A stretch of 64,000 nucleotides of DNA from Sphingomonas abaci (GCF_014199625.1 NZ_JACHNY010000004.1:62001-126000), one strand, 5' to 3'; positions 33,286-42,716 are shown, counted from the first letter of the stretch. Notes: a model not told the origin generated them from the sequence alone. Numbers and translations are program-made.

Positions 33286-36200
33286 TCAACCGGTGACGGT
33301 CAAAGTGTCATTGAAAGCGTAAGATGCCGTGTAGCCCTTGGCACCCGACAACACGACTCCGACACCCATTTTCTTGCCTCTCTCCGCATCGGTCTGTGTA
33401 TAGGTCCATCCAGTCGCACCGGTGACGGGGACACCATCTGCCGTCCACTGAATAGCAATCCCGGTCGTATTGAAGGCCGGGGGCAGATCAAGCGACAACT
33501 CCTGCCCAACCATCCGCGTCCCGAGAACGCGGATGACGGAATTGCTTTTGATATAGGGCGGGAAGATGCCGTCGTAGGCATCCAAATAGGCATCTGCCTT
33601 GGGGGCATCCGCCCGAGGCTGGCCCATATATTCGTAGATGCCCCACGCGCCCGACTGGGAGTTCGAGATGCGCGAGATCCAGTTGTAATGCATGAAAGGA
33701 ACGCCACGCCCGAGGCCATGGATGCGCTGAGACTCGCCCAGATAATACCCATAGGCGACCTTCATCAACGGCGACCGCTGACGCCGATCCTGAAGGGACT
33801 GGTCGGCCTCGGTCGAGTGTTGCCCGACCTCATAGGTCTCCACCTTATAGCCCTTCGTAGCCGCCAATTTCACGGTGGCATCGATCAGGCTCATTTGAGA
33901 ATTGACGCTGTCATAGGCACCGGCGAAGTATTTTGCGTCGTCCGGCTGATCCTGCGTCGGGTAGAAGTAGGGTGCAATGTACACCACCTGCATGATCGAC
34001 GGATCGTTGCCGGGATAATTGATGATCTTGCTGGTCACCGATGGGGCAACGGCCATCGATCCGAGGCCGGTGATGATCCGGTCGCCATACGCCTGCTTGA
34101 GCGCCGTGAAGACAGGAATGGCGCGGAAGCACGATTCACCGATCGAGCGGTCGAGGATGTTGGTTTCGACCGCACCACGGTAGATCGACCAGGCACCGAA
34201 CCAAAGCGGGCCGGTGAAACTGAGGTTGAACGCCTCGTTACCAAGCTCGACCCGAGGGACCTTGCTCGTACCGTCGAGGATTATCTTCATGGCCTTGACG
34301 GCATATTCCTGCGAGCAGTTTACGTTCAGATTGATGAACGGGTTTAGCTGCGTCTTCGCGAAGAACTCCGAGATATCCTCGAAAGTAACCTGGGCGGGGT
34401 CGGCATCGACGCCGTCGCGAATATTGGTCTTCGCGAGCGTCGTCATGGTATCGGTGCTGGCGCTGCCCGAATAGGAGACGGTGAACATCTCGATCATCAG
34501 CGTCGTCTTGGACAGCAGGTCCATGACGGACTGGACCGTGCCGCCCGAGGGTGGCGTGATCACGATGTCGCGGCCAGTCGCAACGATCGAGCCTGAGCCG
34601 GACGGCTCCACAACGGTGACCGTCCAGTTGTTGCCCTTGCTGCCGTACCAGTGATTGTTGGGCAGATACTGGGAGACGATCTCGGCAGACGCATATGGCC
34701 GGATCGACAGCGAAAGCCGCGCCGAGGCATGGCTAGTCGGCAGCAGAATGCGACCGTGACGGGGGCGCATTCCAAGCCGGCTTGTCCGGCGGTTAGCCCA
34801 GGTCAGGACGCCGTCGTCAAAGCCGGTGTGATAGGTGTTGGGGAGAAGGAAATCCATGCATCGGCCGTATCCCCACTGGCGTGCGCCCTCGATAAAGCCG
34901 GCGTACCATGTCGTTCTATCGACATAAGCACCGCCCGACGCCACGATTTCAGAGCACCAGATCTTGCGAATAGGATTCGCTGCATCCCACTTGCTCGCAG
35001 GGATCGAGATATAGGTCGAAGTCCCACCCGCCTTCAGGTTGAACTCCAGCTTGTTGGTGCCACGGACGGGATTGCTCGTTGCCCGGCCAGGATCGCTCAA
35101 TTCAAGACCCTGTCCTCCCTCCCATTCGACGCGGACCAAGCAATCCGTCGCGACCGGATCTAGCTGCATCAGATAGCTGCTGACGCCTGGTTCGAAGCTC
35201 AAAATTTCGCCAGAGGCGATGTCGATCCAGGGCGCGTTGGCGCTATTATACTGGTTCTTGCCGTAGCCGTCGCCGCGCCAGCCATTGACCGCAAGGTTGT
35301 TGAACATCCGGGGATATCCCGAGATGTTCATTCCCCAGGTCGTGCGATCGGTTGCGTAATAGTCAACCGGTGCAACGATATCGGACGACCCCTTCTGGGC
35401 TACCGTGACCGCCACGCGCTTGCCGGCATATTTCGCGGGGACTGCCGCATCAGGGATGCGGACCTTTGCTCGGCCCTTGCGGAGATTCGAGACCTTTTCG
35501 CAATCCACGACTGTGCCGTCGGGATAGGTCGCCGTGTAACCGGCCGGCGGGCTGCCAGCCGGATTGCTATAGGCGATGTGCAGGCTCGCGCCACGGCCGA
35601 AGAAGCTCGGCTCATAGTCAAGCACGCGTAAGGGTTCGACGTTGAGGTTGCTGAAGGAGCAGGTGAGAGTATCGCTGCCGCTCTTCTTCTGGGCACGCAC
35701 GAAGGTGCCGAGGCCGCTGGAAAAGGCGGTATCCATCTCTGCTTTTCCGATGGTGTGAACAAGCACGCCATTCAGATAGCCTTCGATCAGCCTCGATCGC
35801 TCATTGTAGATAAGCTCGAACTTATCTGCGCGGGTCTGAGGGCGCCCAAGGTTGGTCACGGCCGAAGCGCCGTTGAAAATCACCCACTTACCGCCCGACG
35901 GGTAATAGTAATTCTTGTACTGCCCGTTTCCGGACTGCGTCATCTTCAAGCCGATATTCGGCATTTCACTGGCGATGTCGCAGAACATGTACAACACGAT
36001 CTCTTGCGACAGGCTCGTCGTATCATTGGCGGCAACAGGAAACTGGACGAACTTCTGGCTGTACGTCTTGAGGTTGATGAAGTCCGTATCGGTGGTCGCG
36101 GTCGGACCGTAGGAAACGTCCGTCGATTCGTTGGACAGGAAGGATTGGCTCGCCGAAATCAGGAGGCTGAGCGATGCATCGGTCGCTCCGGTCGCAGATA

Positions 36201-37152
36201 TGACGATGACGTCCGTGCCAGCCGATAGGGCCGCCATGCCGCGCACCAGCTTCCAACCGGCCGCCTCGCCGCCCGCAATAACGTATCGACCATCGCTCGG
36301 CTTCACGGTCGGCGTCACACCGGTCGGCACGCCTGCGATGTCCGCGATTTTAGTGCCCGCTGCGGTGTCCTCGGCGATCGACGCCGGAACGTTGGATAGG
36401 GTCAGCTTGGGGGGCACCGCCGCTGCGGCGATCGTGATCGACGTCGAGCGTGGCGAGTTGCTTGCGCCCGCGAGCGTCTCGGTGAGCGTGCCGGTTCCGG
36501 CCGAGGCGCTGCCATCGAAGGCGTAGGTTCGAGCCGCGCTGTTGATCACCATGCCGGTGATGGTCGTTCCGATCGTCGATCCGGTCGTCGCACCGGAGAT
36601 AGAGCCGCTGCTAGCGGTGCCACTGGTCAGCGAGCCGGAAAGGGTTAGCGCTCCAAGGGTCGGCGTAGGCGTCGGCGTGGGCGTGGGCGTCGGCGTCGGC
36701 GTGGGCGTCGGCGTGGGCGAAGGCGTCGGGACCGGCGTGGGGGTTGGTGTCGGCACCGGGGTGGGCGCAGGGGTCGGGACCGGCGTGACGATAGGTGCGA
36801 CCGGGCCATCGGCTGCGCGACCGAGCGCCATCAGCGTGAACGTCGCCATGGTCGAACGCCGACGATCTCCGGAGGTGGCGACGATGCCGATCACATAGGC
36901 GGTACCGGGCATCGCCTCGGCGCTGCCGCGCACGACCATGTCGCCGGACAGCGCAAGCTGACCTGGCACGGGTCCGACCGTTGCATAGGTCGTCGTGCCC
37001 GACTCCATACCGGCGAAGGGATCGCGCAGGCGCTGGATGACATCGCCGACTGTACCGCCGGCAGGAAAGCTGTCGTTCGAGACCAGGATAGACGTCGCGC
37101 CCGTGCCGAGCAGGACGGCGATGCGATGGTCGATGATGGAGAGGCGGCGCAT
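33286..37152 (-). CDS. giant multidomain phage protein with Thr-Pro linker and glycosidase-like barrel
   Basis: A 1288-residue protein without a signal peptide. Residues 1-118 are a compact N-terminal domain. About 121-165 are a Thr-Pro linker. About 168-245 are an Ig-like domain (SGSISGATTGSTIGTTITG). About 345-510 look like a jelly-roll lectin (KFELIYNERSRLIEGYLNG). About 610-1190 carry an enzyme-like region: RCMDFLLPNTYHTGFDDG, then RVELGNEAFN, whose Asn-Glu resembles the acid/base of clan-A glycosidases, then KVETYEVGQHS with a possible nucleophile Glu. The end is another Ig-like domain. It lies between the spanins and R, with no P2 counterpart. It is plausibly a polysaccharide-binding or degrading tail protein, or cargo; not proven. 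Confidence 0.6.
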   Translation of the reverse strand: MRRLSIIDHRIAVLLGTGATSILVSNDSFPAGGTVGDVIQRLRDPFAGMESGTTTYATVGPVPGQLALSGDMVVRGSAEAMPGTAYVIGIVATSGDRRRSTMATFTLMALGRAADGPVAPIVTPVPTPAPTPVPTPTPTPVPTPSPTPTPTPTPTPTPTPTPTPTLGALTLSGSLTSGTASSGSISGATTGSTIGTTITGMVINSAARTYAFDGSASAGTGTLTETLAGASNSPRSTSITIAAAAVPPKLTLSNVPASIAEDTAAGTKIADIAGVPTGVTPTVKPSDGRYVIAGGEAAGWKLVRGMAALSAGTDVIVISATGATDASLSLLISASQSFLSNESTDVSYGPTATTDTDFINLKTYSQKFVQFPVAANDTTSLSQEIVLYMFCDIASEMPNIGLKMTQSGNGQYKNYYYPSGGKWVIFNGASAVTNLGRPQTRADKFELIYNERSRLIEGYLNGVLVHTIGKAEMDTAFSSGLGTFVRAQKKSGSDTLTCSFSNLNVEPLRVLDYEPSFFGRGASLHIAYSNPAGSPPAGYTATYPDGTVVDCEKVSNLRKGRAKVRIPDAAVPAKYAGKRVAVTVAQKGSSDIVAPVDYYATDRTTWGMNISGYPRMFNNLAVNGWRGDGYGKNQYNSANAPWIDIASGEILSFEPGVSSYLMQLDPVATDCLVRVEWEGGQGLELSDPGRATSNPVRGTNKLEFNLKAGGTSTYISIPASKWDAANPIRKIWCSEIVASGGAYVDRTTWYAGFIEGARQWGYGRCMDFLLPNTYHTGFDDGVLTWANRRTSRLGMRPRHGRILLPTSHASARLSLSIRPYASAEIVSQYLPNNHWYGSKGNNWTVTVVEPSGSGSIVATGRDIVITPPSGGTVQSVMDLLSKTTLMIEMFTVSYSGSASTDTMTTLAKTNIRDGVDADPAQVTFEDISEFFAKTQLNPFINLNVNCSQEYAVKAMKIILDGTSKVPRVELGNEAFNLSFTGPLWFGAWSIYRGAVETNILDRSIGESCFRAIPVFTALKQAYGDRIITGLGSMAVAPSVTSKIINYPGNDPSIMQVVYIAPYFYPTQDQPDDAKYFAGAYDSVNSQMSLIDATVKLAATKGYKVETYEVGQHSTEADQSLQDRRQRSPLMKVAYGYYLGESQRIHGLGRGVPFMHYNWISRISNSQSGAWGIYEYMGQPRADAPKADAYLDAYDGIFPPYIKSNSVIRVLGTRMVGQELSLDLPPAFNTTGIAIQWTADGVPVTGATGWTYTQTDAERGKKMGVGVVLSGAKGYTASYAFNDTLTVTG
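36661..36790. repeat. low-complexity Thr-Pro-coding repeat
   Basis: Hexamer-like repeats of ggcgtgggcgtc on the plus strand encode alternating Thr-Pro and Val-Pro on the minus strand. The tract makes the interdomain linker of the 1288-residue protein and is prone to length change. Confidence 0.85.
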
Positions 37153-37158
37153 GTGAGA

Positions 37159-37506
37159 TTAGTCCTTGGACGGAGAGGCGGAGGGCGTGGGATGACAGGC
37201 TCCGGGCGAGACGAACTCGACCAGGCGATCGAGCTGGTCGGCGTTGGCCCCGAAGGCACGGGCGAGGCGGATGATGCCGGCGCGGGCGCGCGTCGGGATC
37301 TGCGCGACCAGCGCTGGGTCTTCGGGCAGGCCGGCCGGGCGATCGGCGCAGCGGAGCAGATCCGCTGGAGGGGTGATCTTCACCGGCACGGCGATCGGCA
37401 CGGGGAGCGGTGCCGGCGGGTCAATTCGCCGCCCGCAGGCCGGCAACATTGTTGACAGCAGCAAACCACTCGCGATCGACCAGATTGCGGCGCTCGGCTT
37501 CGGCAT
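37159..37506 (-). CDS. Rz1-like outer-membrane spanin lipoprotein
   Basis: A 115-residue lipoprotein. The ATG at 37506 begins MPKPSAAIWSIASGLLLSTM and is followed by the lipobox LPAC, then a Pro-rich mature N-terminus. The gene overlaps the 3' part of the Rz-like gene in another frame by about 86 bases, the usual nested arrangement. It is longer than classical Rz1, with a C-terminal helical extension. Confidence 0.8.
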   Translation of the reverse strand: MPKPSAAIWSIASGLLLSTMLPACGRRIDPPAPLPVPIAVPVKITPPADLLRCADRPAGLPEDPALVAQIPTRARAGIIRLARAFGANADQLDRLVEFVSPGACHPTPSASPSKD

Positions 37507-37894
37507 CGGCTTTCTCCATGGCGATAGCGGCGGACTTCGCCGCCTCGGCCGCGCGGCGCGCGGCATCATTGTCCCGCGCCTGGCGCGCGTTATTGTCGGC
37601 AAGCGCCTTGGCCATCAGCTGGGCAGTCTGGCGCTCGGCCTCGCCCTTCCATTCGGCGAGCTGCTGGACGCGGGCACCACAGTCGACGCCGTCCGCGACG
37701 CGGGGGCGGGCCGACGCGAAGTCGATGCCGGCGCTTTTGCAGATCAGCTCGGCGCGGTGCAGGACCGCGTCGCGATCGGCGATGGCGCGCTCGGCGCGGA
37801 CGTAGAGGACCGCGCCAGCGCTGGCGACGGCGAGCAGGACGACGAAGGCCAGCTCGGCCTTCAGCTTGGCGAACAGGCCTTTCAGCAGGATCAC
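37421..37894 (-). CDS. Rz-like inner-membrane spanin
   Basis: A 157-residue protein from a GTG at 37894 that overlaps the endolysin stop (GTGA), with AAGGAG upstream; an ATG at 37915 is an alternative. One N-terminal membrane segment (LAFVVLLAVASAGAVLYV) is followed by a long Ala/Glu/Arg-rich coiled coil. With the nested Rz1-like lipoprotein it should fuse inner and outer membranes at lysis. Confidence 0.8.
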   Translation of the reverse strand: MILLKGLFAKLKAELAFVVLLAVASAGAVLYVRAERAIADRDAVLHRAELICKSAGIDFASARPRVADGVDCGARVQQLAEWKGEAERQTAQLMAKALADNNARQARDNDAARRAAEAAKSAAIAMEKADAEAERRNLVDREWFAAVNNVAGLRAAN

Positions 37895-38397
37895 CGGGGC
37901 AGCTCCTTCAGGCAAAGGGCGCGCTCGGCGCGCCGGCGGTTGACAAGGCCCTGCACCACGCGCCCGCCGGCCCGGTTCCAGGCGAGGAAGCCTTCACAGG
38001 CGGCGGCCCACTGGCCCGCGTTGAAGAGGCGGGCGACGGTGGAGCGGCAATAGGCGGCGGTGCCGATGTTGTAGGCGAGGCTGATCGCGGCCGAGAGTTG
38101 ATTGGGGCGGCCGCGCAGGGCTGGCGTACAGGCCAGCACCGGCTCGGCGTGGCGGATCAGCGCCTGTTCCTCGCGCACCCGGCAGCCTTCGACCGTCTCG
38201 ACCATGCCGGGCTTCACGCCCAGCGTCTCACCGCCGCAGATCGTCCAGACGCCGACGATATCGGGATAGGCCTTCAGGTAGACCTTGCCGCCCGATTCCC
38301 AGCCGGACACGAAGGGGGTCACGATCAGCGCGGCGGCCGCGCCGATCACGCCGACCAGCGTCTTGACCGGGCGGCGCTTGGTGACGGGCGCGGTCAC
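37891..38397 (-). CDS. endolysin, GH24 lysozyme, probable SAR type
   Basis: A 168-residue muramidase corresponding to P2 gpK in position. A weakly hydrophobic N-terminal segment (TLVGVIGAAAALIVTPFV) resembles a signal-anchor-release domain. GWESGGKVYLKAYPDIVGVW followed by TICGGET gives the Glu, Asp and Thr of the GH24 catalytic triad. The GTG at 38397 overlaps the holin stop (GTGA). Confidence 0.87.
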   Translation of the reverse strand: MTAPVTKRRPVKTLVGVIGAAAALIVTPFVSGWESGGKVYLKAYPDIVGVWTICGGETLGVKPGMVETVEGCRVREEQALIRHAEPVLACTPALRGRPNQLSAAISLAYNIGTAAYCRSTVARLFNAGQWAAACEGFLAWNRAGGRVVQGLVNRRRAERALCLKELPR

Positions 38398-38759
38398 TTC
38401 GCGTCCTTCCGGCCGGGCAGGACGGCGAGGACGCGATCGAGCAGCTGACCAGGCGCGCGGCCGATCGTCTCTTCCGCGCCCGTGATGAACTTGGGTGTCG
38501 CGCGGAAGGCGACCATGCCGACGACGAAGCCGATCGCCTGGCGCACATAGGGATCGAGCGGCGGCCACGGCCACAGCGCGGCCGTGGCGTTGGTCACGAA
38601 GTAGGAGACGGTGACGCCGACGGCGAGCTGGGCGAAGCGGCGCGACCAGGTCACGTCCGGTTCGAACACTAGGCTGATCAGCGCGCCGAGCGCGGCGGGC
38701 ACCAGGCCGAGCATCCAGGCCAGCAGCGCCGCGCCGATCTCGTGGAGAAGTTTGTCCAT
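38394..38759 (-). CDS. phage holin
   Basis: A 121-residue inner-membrane protein with three hydrophobic segments at about residues 8-32, 44-62 and 72-90, and a basic tail. MDKLLHEIGAALLAWMLGLV begins it. It lies between gpX and the endolysin, the position of P2 gpY. It would time pore formation or depolarisation at the end of infection. Confidence 0.78.
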   Translation of the reverse strand: MDKLLHEIGAALLAWMLGLVPAALGALISLVFEPDVTWSRRFAQLAVGVTVSYFVTNATAALWPWPPLDPYVRQAIGFVVGMVAFRATPKFITGAEETIGRAPGQLLDRVLAVLPGRKDAK

Positions 38760-38761
38760 GG

Positions 38762-38989
38762 TCAGTCCCAGAGCTGGATAAGGGGGCGGGTGGCGGTGAC
38801 GGGGGCGGCTTGCGCGGCGGGCACGATGACGATGGTGCCGATCGGCAGGACCGGGCCGGCCTCGGCAACGCCGGGATTGGCGGCGAGGATGGCCGGCAGA
38901 TCGGCCGGGCCGAGGCCCGCGTCGCGCCACAGCAGCGCGTCCAGCGTGTCGCCCTGGCGCGCGCGGTAGGAAGTGCCCGCCGTCGCCAT
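38762..38989 (-). CDS. X: phage tail protein X
   Basis: A 75-residue LysM-like protein. YRARQGDTLDALLWRDAG and AILAANPGVAEAGPVLPIGT are typical of P2 gpX. The ATG overlaps the end of L. Confidence 0.9.
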   Translation of the reverse strand: MATAGTSYRARQGDTLDALLWRDAGLGPADLPAILAANPGVAEAGPVLPIGTIVIVPAAQAAPVTATRPLIQLWD

Positions 38990-39513
38990 CAGATCAGCTC
39001 CACGGCGATGCGGCCGCGCTCCAGGATGTCGCGGATCGCGTACAGCGCATTGCGGCGCAGCTCGGCCGGCGTTTGGTCGAGCGCGTCGGCGTCGCGCTCG
39101 CTCGCCTTGGTGCTGTCGATGTCGCGGTACTGCTCGACCAGCTCGGCTTTGACGTACCCGCCGATCGCGCGCCGGTAGAGGATGACCAGGCGTGGCTCGC
39201 CGTCGAGCGCGACGTTGGCGCGGCCGGTGACGGTGGCGAGGCTGGCGGCACCAGCCGCGCGCTTGCCCTCGCCCCAGCTGTCCAGATCGCGGCCGACCGT
39301 GATCATCGCGCCCAGGACCGCTTCGCGCAGCCGCTCGGTGGTGACGGTGTCGCGGATGCGGATCGCCTTGCGGAGCGCCGCCAGCTCGATGTCGGGCCAC
39401 CAGCCGTCGTTCCGGACGATCGCCGTCTCCGGCGCGGCCGGCCCCGGCACGATCGATGCGCAGCCGCCCACCGGCGCGAGCGCGGCCGGGGGGATGATCA
39501 GCGTGCCGCTCAT
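38989..39513 (-). CDS. L: head completion/stabilisation protein L
   Basis: A 174-residue homologue of P2 gpL. The acidic C-terminal half with LRRNALYAIRDILERGRIAV and the middle VLGAMITVGRDLDSWG are typical of the family. Its ATG overlaps the stop of a small membrane gene inserted between M and L. Confidence 0.9.
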   Translation of the reverse strand: MSGTLIIPPAALAPVGGCASIVPGPAAPETAIVRNDGWWPDIELAALRKAIRIRDTVTTERLREAVLGAMITVGRDLDSWGEGKRAAGAASLATVTGRANVALDGEPRLVILYRRAIGGYVKAELVEQYRDIDSTKASERDADALDQTPAELRRNALYAIRDILERGRIAVELI

Positions 39514-39737
39514 GCGACGACGATTCGGGCGCTGTAGACCGCGCCGACGTAGAAGAGCAGGAGGCCGAACAAGCCCAGCGCGATGCCCGCGCGCAGCCGG
39601 ATCGCGGTGACGTGCGGGTCATCGCCATAGCCGGCGGTCGCGGCGCGGGTGAAGCCGGCCAGCGCCGACCAGGCACCGGCCACAAGCGCGAGGCCGGCAA
39701 GGATCATGGTCAGGAGGTCGGCGAGCGTGGCGAGCAT
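39510..39737 (-). CDS. small two-span membrane protein between M and L
   Basis: A 75-residue protein with two hydrophobic segments (MILAGLALVAGAWSALAGF and ALGLFGLLLFYVGAVY). P2 has no gene here. It is coupled to L by ATGA, which supports expression. The function is unknown; a lysis-related role is possible. Confidence 0.6.
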   Translation of the reverse strand: MLATLADLLTMILAGLALVAGAWSALAGFTRAATAGYGDDPHVTAIRLRAGIALGLFGLLLFYVGAVYSARIVVA

Positions 39738-39889
39738 GGGATGGGTCCGGATGATCGCCCGCCCGGATTTCGGGGGTGGGGACCGGGTCCAGGCCGGCCC
39801 TACGGTCCGAAGACCTCCCGTCCTGCGCGATCCGCCCCCGAGACGCCGGGGGGCGAGAGGGTGACCGCCGACCAGGGCCGGCGAGAAAG

Positions 39890-40696
39890 TCAGGCGCTGG
39901 GCGCGCCGGTATCGGTTGGCGATTCGGTGGTGGCGGGTTTGGACGTGGCGACCAGAGCGGCCGAGGCGGCGAGCGCCTTCTCCAGCCGCTGGATGGCCTG
40001 GCGGCAGCCGGCGCGATCGTGCAGGTCCTGCGCCTTACGGAGCGCCGCCAGCCCGGCCATCTGCTGGCGCAGGATCTCCGGCCCGGTCGCCGCATCCGCG
40101 CCGCGCGCATATTCGGTGCCGATCGCCTTCATCAGCTTGGCGCGGATCTCGTCATGCATGTCGATCTCGGCGACCAGCAGCTCGACTTCCTCCAGCACGT
40201 CGATCGGAAAGGCTTCGCCAGCCGTCTGGATCTTCAGCGCGGCGGTGGCGATTTCCTCGGCGATCAGCGATGGTGCGGCGCGCACGTAGCGGCCGGGCAG
40301 CGGCACGTCGTAGCGCAGCACATAGCGCGCCAGCTCCAGCGCGCGGGGCCAGTCGCCGGTGTCGATGCACCAGACCATGATGGTCGGCAGCACCTCTTCG
40401 GCCACGCCGGCATTGGCATCGCGGGCGGCCGCCAGCAGGCCGTCGCACCAGGCCCGATATTCGGGCAGCATCTCGCGTTTCGCCGCGATCTTGCCCTGGA
40501 TCGACTGGATATCCTTCAGGCGGCGCAGATCATGGGTCAGCCGAAGCTGGATCTGCGCCGCTGCCGGGTTCGTCGTGGCGGCTGCCACGACGATCGCCGC
40601 CTGGGGGGCGAACCCGCCCATCGAGCCGGAGTCGAGCGCCTGCTGTGCGAGTTTGGTGGCCGCGATGCGGTCACGATGTTTTCGAACGAGGCTCAT
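39890..40696 (-). CDS. M: phage terminase small subunit M
   Basis: A 268-residue homologue of P2 gpM, which recognises the packaging site with gpP. The N-terminus MSLVRKHRDRIAATK and the stretch DDLRRLKDIQSIQGKIAAKR-like region with MLPEYRAWCDGLLA are typical. The last 40 residues are Ala/Thr-rich. A 152-base non-coding gap follows. Confidence 0.92.
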   Translation of the reverse strand: MSLVRKHRDRIAATKLAQQALDSGSMGGFAPQAAIVVAAATTNPAAAQIQLRLTHDLRRLKDIQSIQGKIAAKREMLPEYRAWCDGLLAAARDANAGVAEEVLPTIMVWCIDTGDWPRALELARYVLRYDVPLPGRYVRAAPSLIAEEIATAALKIQTAGEAFPIDVLEEVELLVAEIDMHDEIRAKLMKAIGTEYARGADAATGPEILRQQMAGLAALRKAQDLHDRAGCRQAIQRLEKALAASAALVATSKPATTESPTDTGAPSA

Positions 40697-40746
40697 TGCG
40701 CTGTCCTGGTGATGGGCGGGCTACGGGGTGGAGGCAGAAGCCGGCG

Positions 40747-41832
40747 TCAGGCCGCCGGCTTCTTGCCCATGACGATGTTCTCGACCAGCGCGGCCTGGCC
40801 GTAGTCCTCGACCACATAGGCCTCATTGACCGACTCGTAGTTCTCGACCTGGTCGCGCTTCGAGTTGTCCTCGATCTTGCGGCGCTCGGTGCCGATCTGG
40901 TCATAGATCGACAGGTTCGACAGCTTGGTGATCAGGAGCGCGTTGCGCGGGAACTTGGGCACCCGGATCGCCTGAAGGCCGCCGATCTTCTTGTCGGACA
41001 GCAGCACGTCACGCGCCAGCTGCTCGGTCGCCTTGTCGCCGGCCGCGTTGACGATCGAGAAATACTTGTCGTGGACCAGGTCGCGGCCGAGGATGACGAC
41101 CAGGTCGACGTCGTCGCGGTAATTTTCGTCCAGCAGCTCGATGGCCTCGTAGACCAGCGCGTCGATGTTGACGAAATCGACCTCGGCGCCGGTGATGTCG
41201 TCACCGACCGGGACCTTGCCCGCGCCGACATAGATCGCCTTGGTGGCCGTTTCCTTGCCCTGGGCATCGACGGTCAGCGCGCCGTCATTCAGCACGCGCT
41301 CGGGGGCGTCGATGCGGATATGCTCCAGCCAGCCGATGTTGACGTCCTGGAGCAGCGGATAGGCTTCCGGATCGGTGTCACGCGCGACGTGCGTGCCGTT
41401 GAAGCCGATCGTGATCTTGTCGAGCGCCTGCGCCTTGACGATGGCGTCACGGATCAGCGTCTGGAACTCGGGCTTGTGCGCCCAGGCGTCCAGCGTCTCG
41501 TAGCGGATCAGCGTGTCGAAGTTGGTCTTCTCGCAACGATAGTTCGACTCGGTCAGGTCGCCGGGATAACGCGGCTGGCGATCCTTGGTGCGCGTATCGG
41601 TGCGGCCGGCGATCGTGCCCTTGACGCCCACGCCGACCTTGTCGCCCTCCTGCGCCACGACGGGGATGATGTTGATCTTCGACAGGAAGTCGCTGGACTG
41701 CTGCACCTTGCCGCGCAGCGTCTGCGCGATGGACGGGGCCACCGTGAAGGAGGCGCTGACGGCGGCAACGCCATTGAGGCCGGCGATCTTGGTGCAATAG
41801 CCGTCGAACAGGATACGAGTGTTGTTCTGCAT
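40747..41832 (-). CDS. N: phage major capsid protein N (P2 family)
   Basis: A 361-residue HK97-fold capsid precursor. MQNNTRILFDGYCTKIAGLN at the start and KKIGGLQAIRVPKFPRNALL with DQVENYESVNEAYVVEDYGQ near the end are diagnostic. The N-terminal part is probably processed by gpO. Confidence 0.95.
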   Translation of the reverse strand: MQNNTRILFDGYCTKIAGLNGVAAVSASFTVAPSIAQTLRGKVQQSSDFLSKINIIPVVAQEGDKVGVGVKGTIAGRTDTRTKDRQPRYPGDLTESNYRCEKTNFDTLIRYETLDAWAHKPEFQTLIRDAIVKAQALDKITIGFNGTHVARDTDPEAYPLLQDVNIGWLEHIRIDAPERVLNDGALTVDAQGKETATKAIYVGAGKVPVGDDITGAEVDFVNIDALVYEAIELLDENYRDDVDLVVILGRDLVHDKYFSIVNAAGDKATEQLARDVLLSDKKIGGLQAIRVPKFPRNALLITKLSNLSIYDQIGTERRKIEDNSKRDQVENYESVNEAYVVEDYGQAALVENIVMGKKPAA

Positions 41833-41870
41833 GGGAAGCTCCGGGGGTCAGGACTGGCGGGTGACTGCGA

Positions 41871-42716
41871 TCAGCAGTCGGTTTCGTGCGCGGCGTTGCC
41901 GCCCCCGCCGGTCGCCGGACCGCGCGAGAAGCTGGTGCTCTCGGTCGTCTCCAGCGTGCCCTTGATCGTGGCGAACTCGGCTTTGAGGGACGCCAAGCCA
42001 TCGGCGATCGGCTTCACCGCGCCCGCGATCTGGGTGCCGATGACGTTCGAGAAGGCGGCCACGTCGAAATTGTCGTTCGCCGGGGCCTTGGGGGTTTCCA
42101 CGACCGGAGGCGTCGGCTCTTCCTTCTTGCCGAAGCCCAGGCTGGAGAAGCCCTGCGCGATCGCGGCGGCGATGGTCGCGCCCAGGCCAGCTTCCGGCGC
42201 GGCTTCCAGCTCGATCGTGTCGACCTCGGCCGCCGTGAAGAAGTTCGACGGGTGCTGCTTGCGGCCGTCGAACATCGGCTTCAGCGCCGAGAAATTCAGC
42301 GCCTCGGTGCCGAGACTCGCGGGATTGTCGGTGACGGCCATGCCGACCAGGCCGACCTTCCCGGTGCCGGCGAAATCGGGCGACAGCTCGACCGACGGGA
42401 AGGCCTTCTGGCCCTTCTTGCGGATCGCCACGAGCTGGTCGTTGGCTTCGACGCGGGCATAGAGGGCGCGGCGCTTCTCCGTCTTGCCATCGATCACGAT
42501 GTCATCGGTCGACGCCTTGACCTCGGTCACATCACCATAGGCGTTGAACGGCGGTTCCGGGCTGAAGCCCTTGATATGCTCGCAGTTGACGCGCGGCATG
42601 TAGGTGGCGGTGTTGAAGTTCGCGACGATCTGATCGATCCAATCGGCTTCGATCACGCGACCGTCACTGGCGGTCGCGCCTTCAACGAAACAGCGGAACC
42701 ATTTGGTCTTTGCCAT
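41871..42716 (-). CDS. O: capsid scaffolding protein O, serine protease
   Basis: A 281-residue protein combining a protease domain with a C-terminal scaffold. MAKTKWFRCFVEGATASDGR opens it. Asp18, His47 (CEHIKGF) and Ser108 (FPSVELS) line up with the P2 gpO triad at Asp19, His48 and Ser107. The C-terminal 110 residues are helical scaffold. The ATG at 42716 excludes an Arg-rich upstream extension. A palindrome lies about 104 bases upstream. Confidence 0.93.
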   Translation of the reverse strand: MAKTKWFRCFVEGATASDGRVIEADWIDQIVANFNTATYMPRVNCEHIKGFSPEPPFNAYGDVTEVKASTDDIVIDGKTEKRRALYARVEANDQLVAIRKKGQKAFPSVELSPDFAGTGKVGLVGMAVTDNPASLGTEALNFSALKPMFDGRKQHPSNFFTAAEVDTIELEAAPEAGLGATIAAAIAQGFSSLGFGKKEEPTPPVVETPKAPANDNFDVAAFSNVIGTQIAGAVKPIADGLASLKAEFATIKGTLETTESTSFSRGPATGGGGNAAHETDC

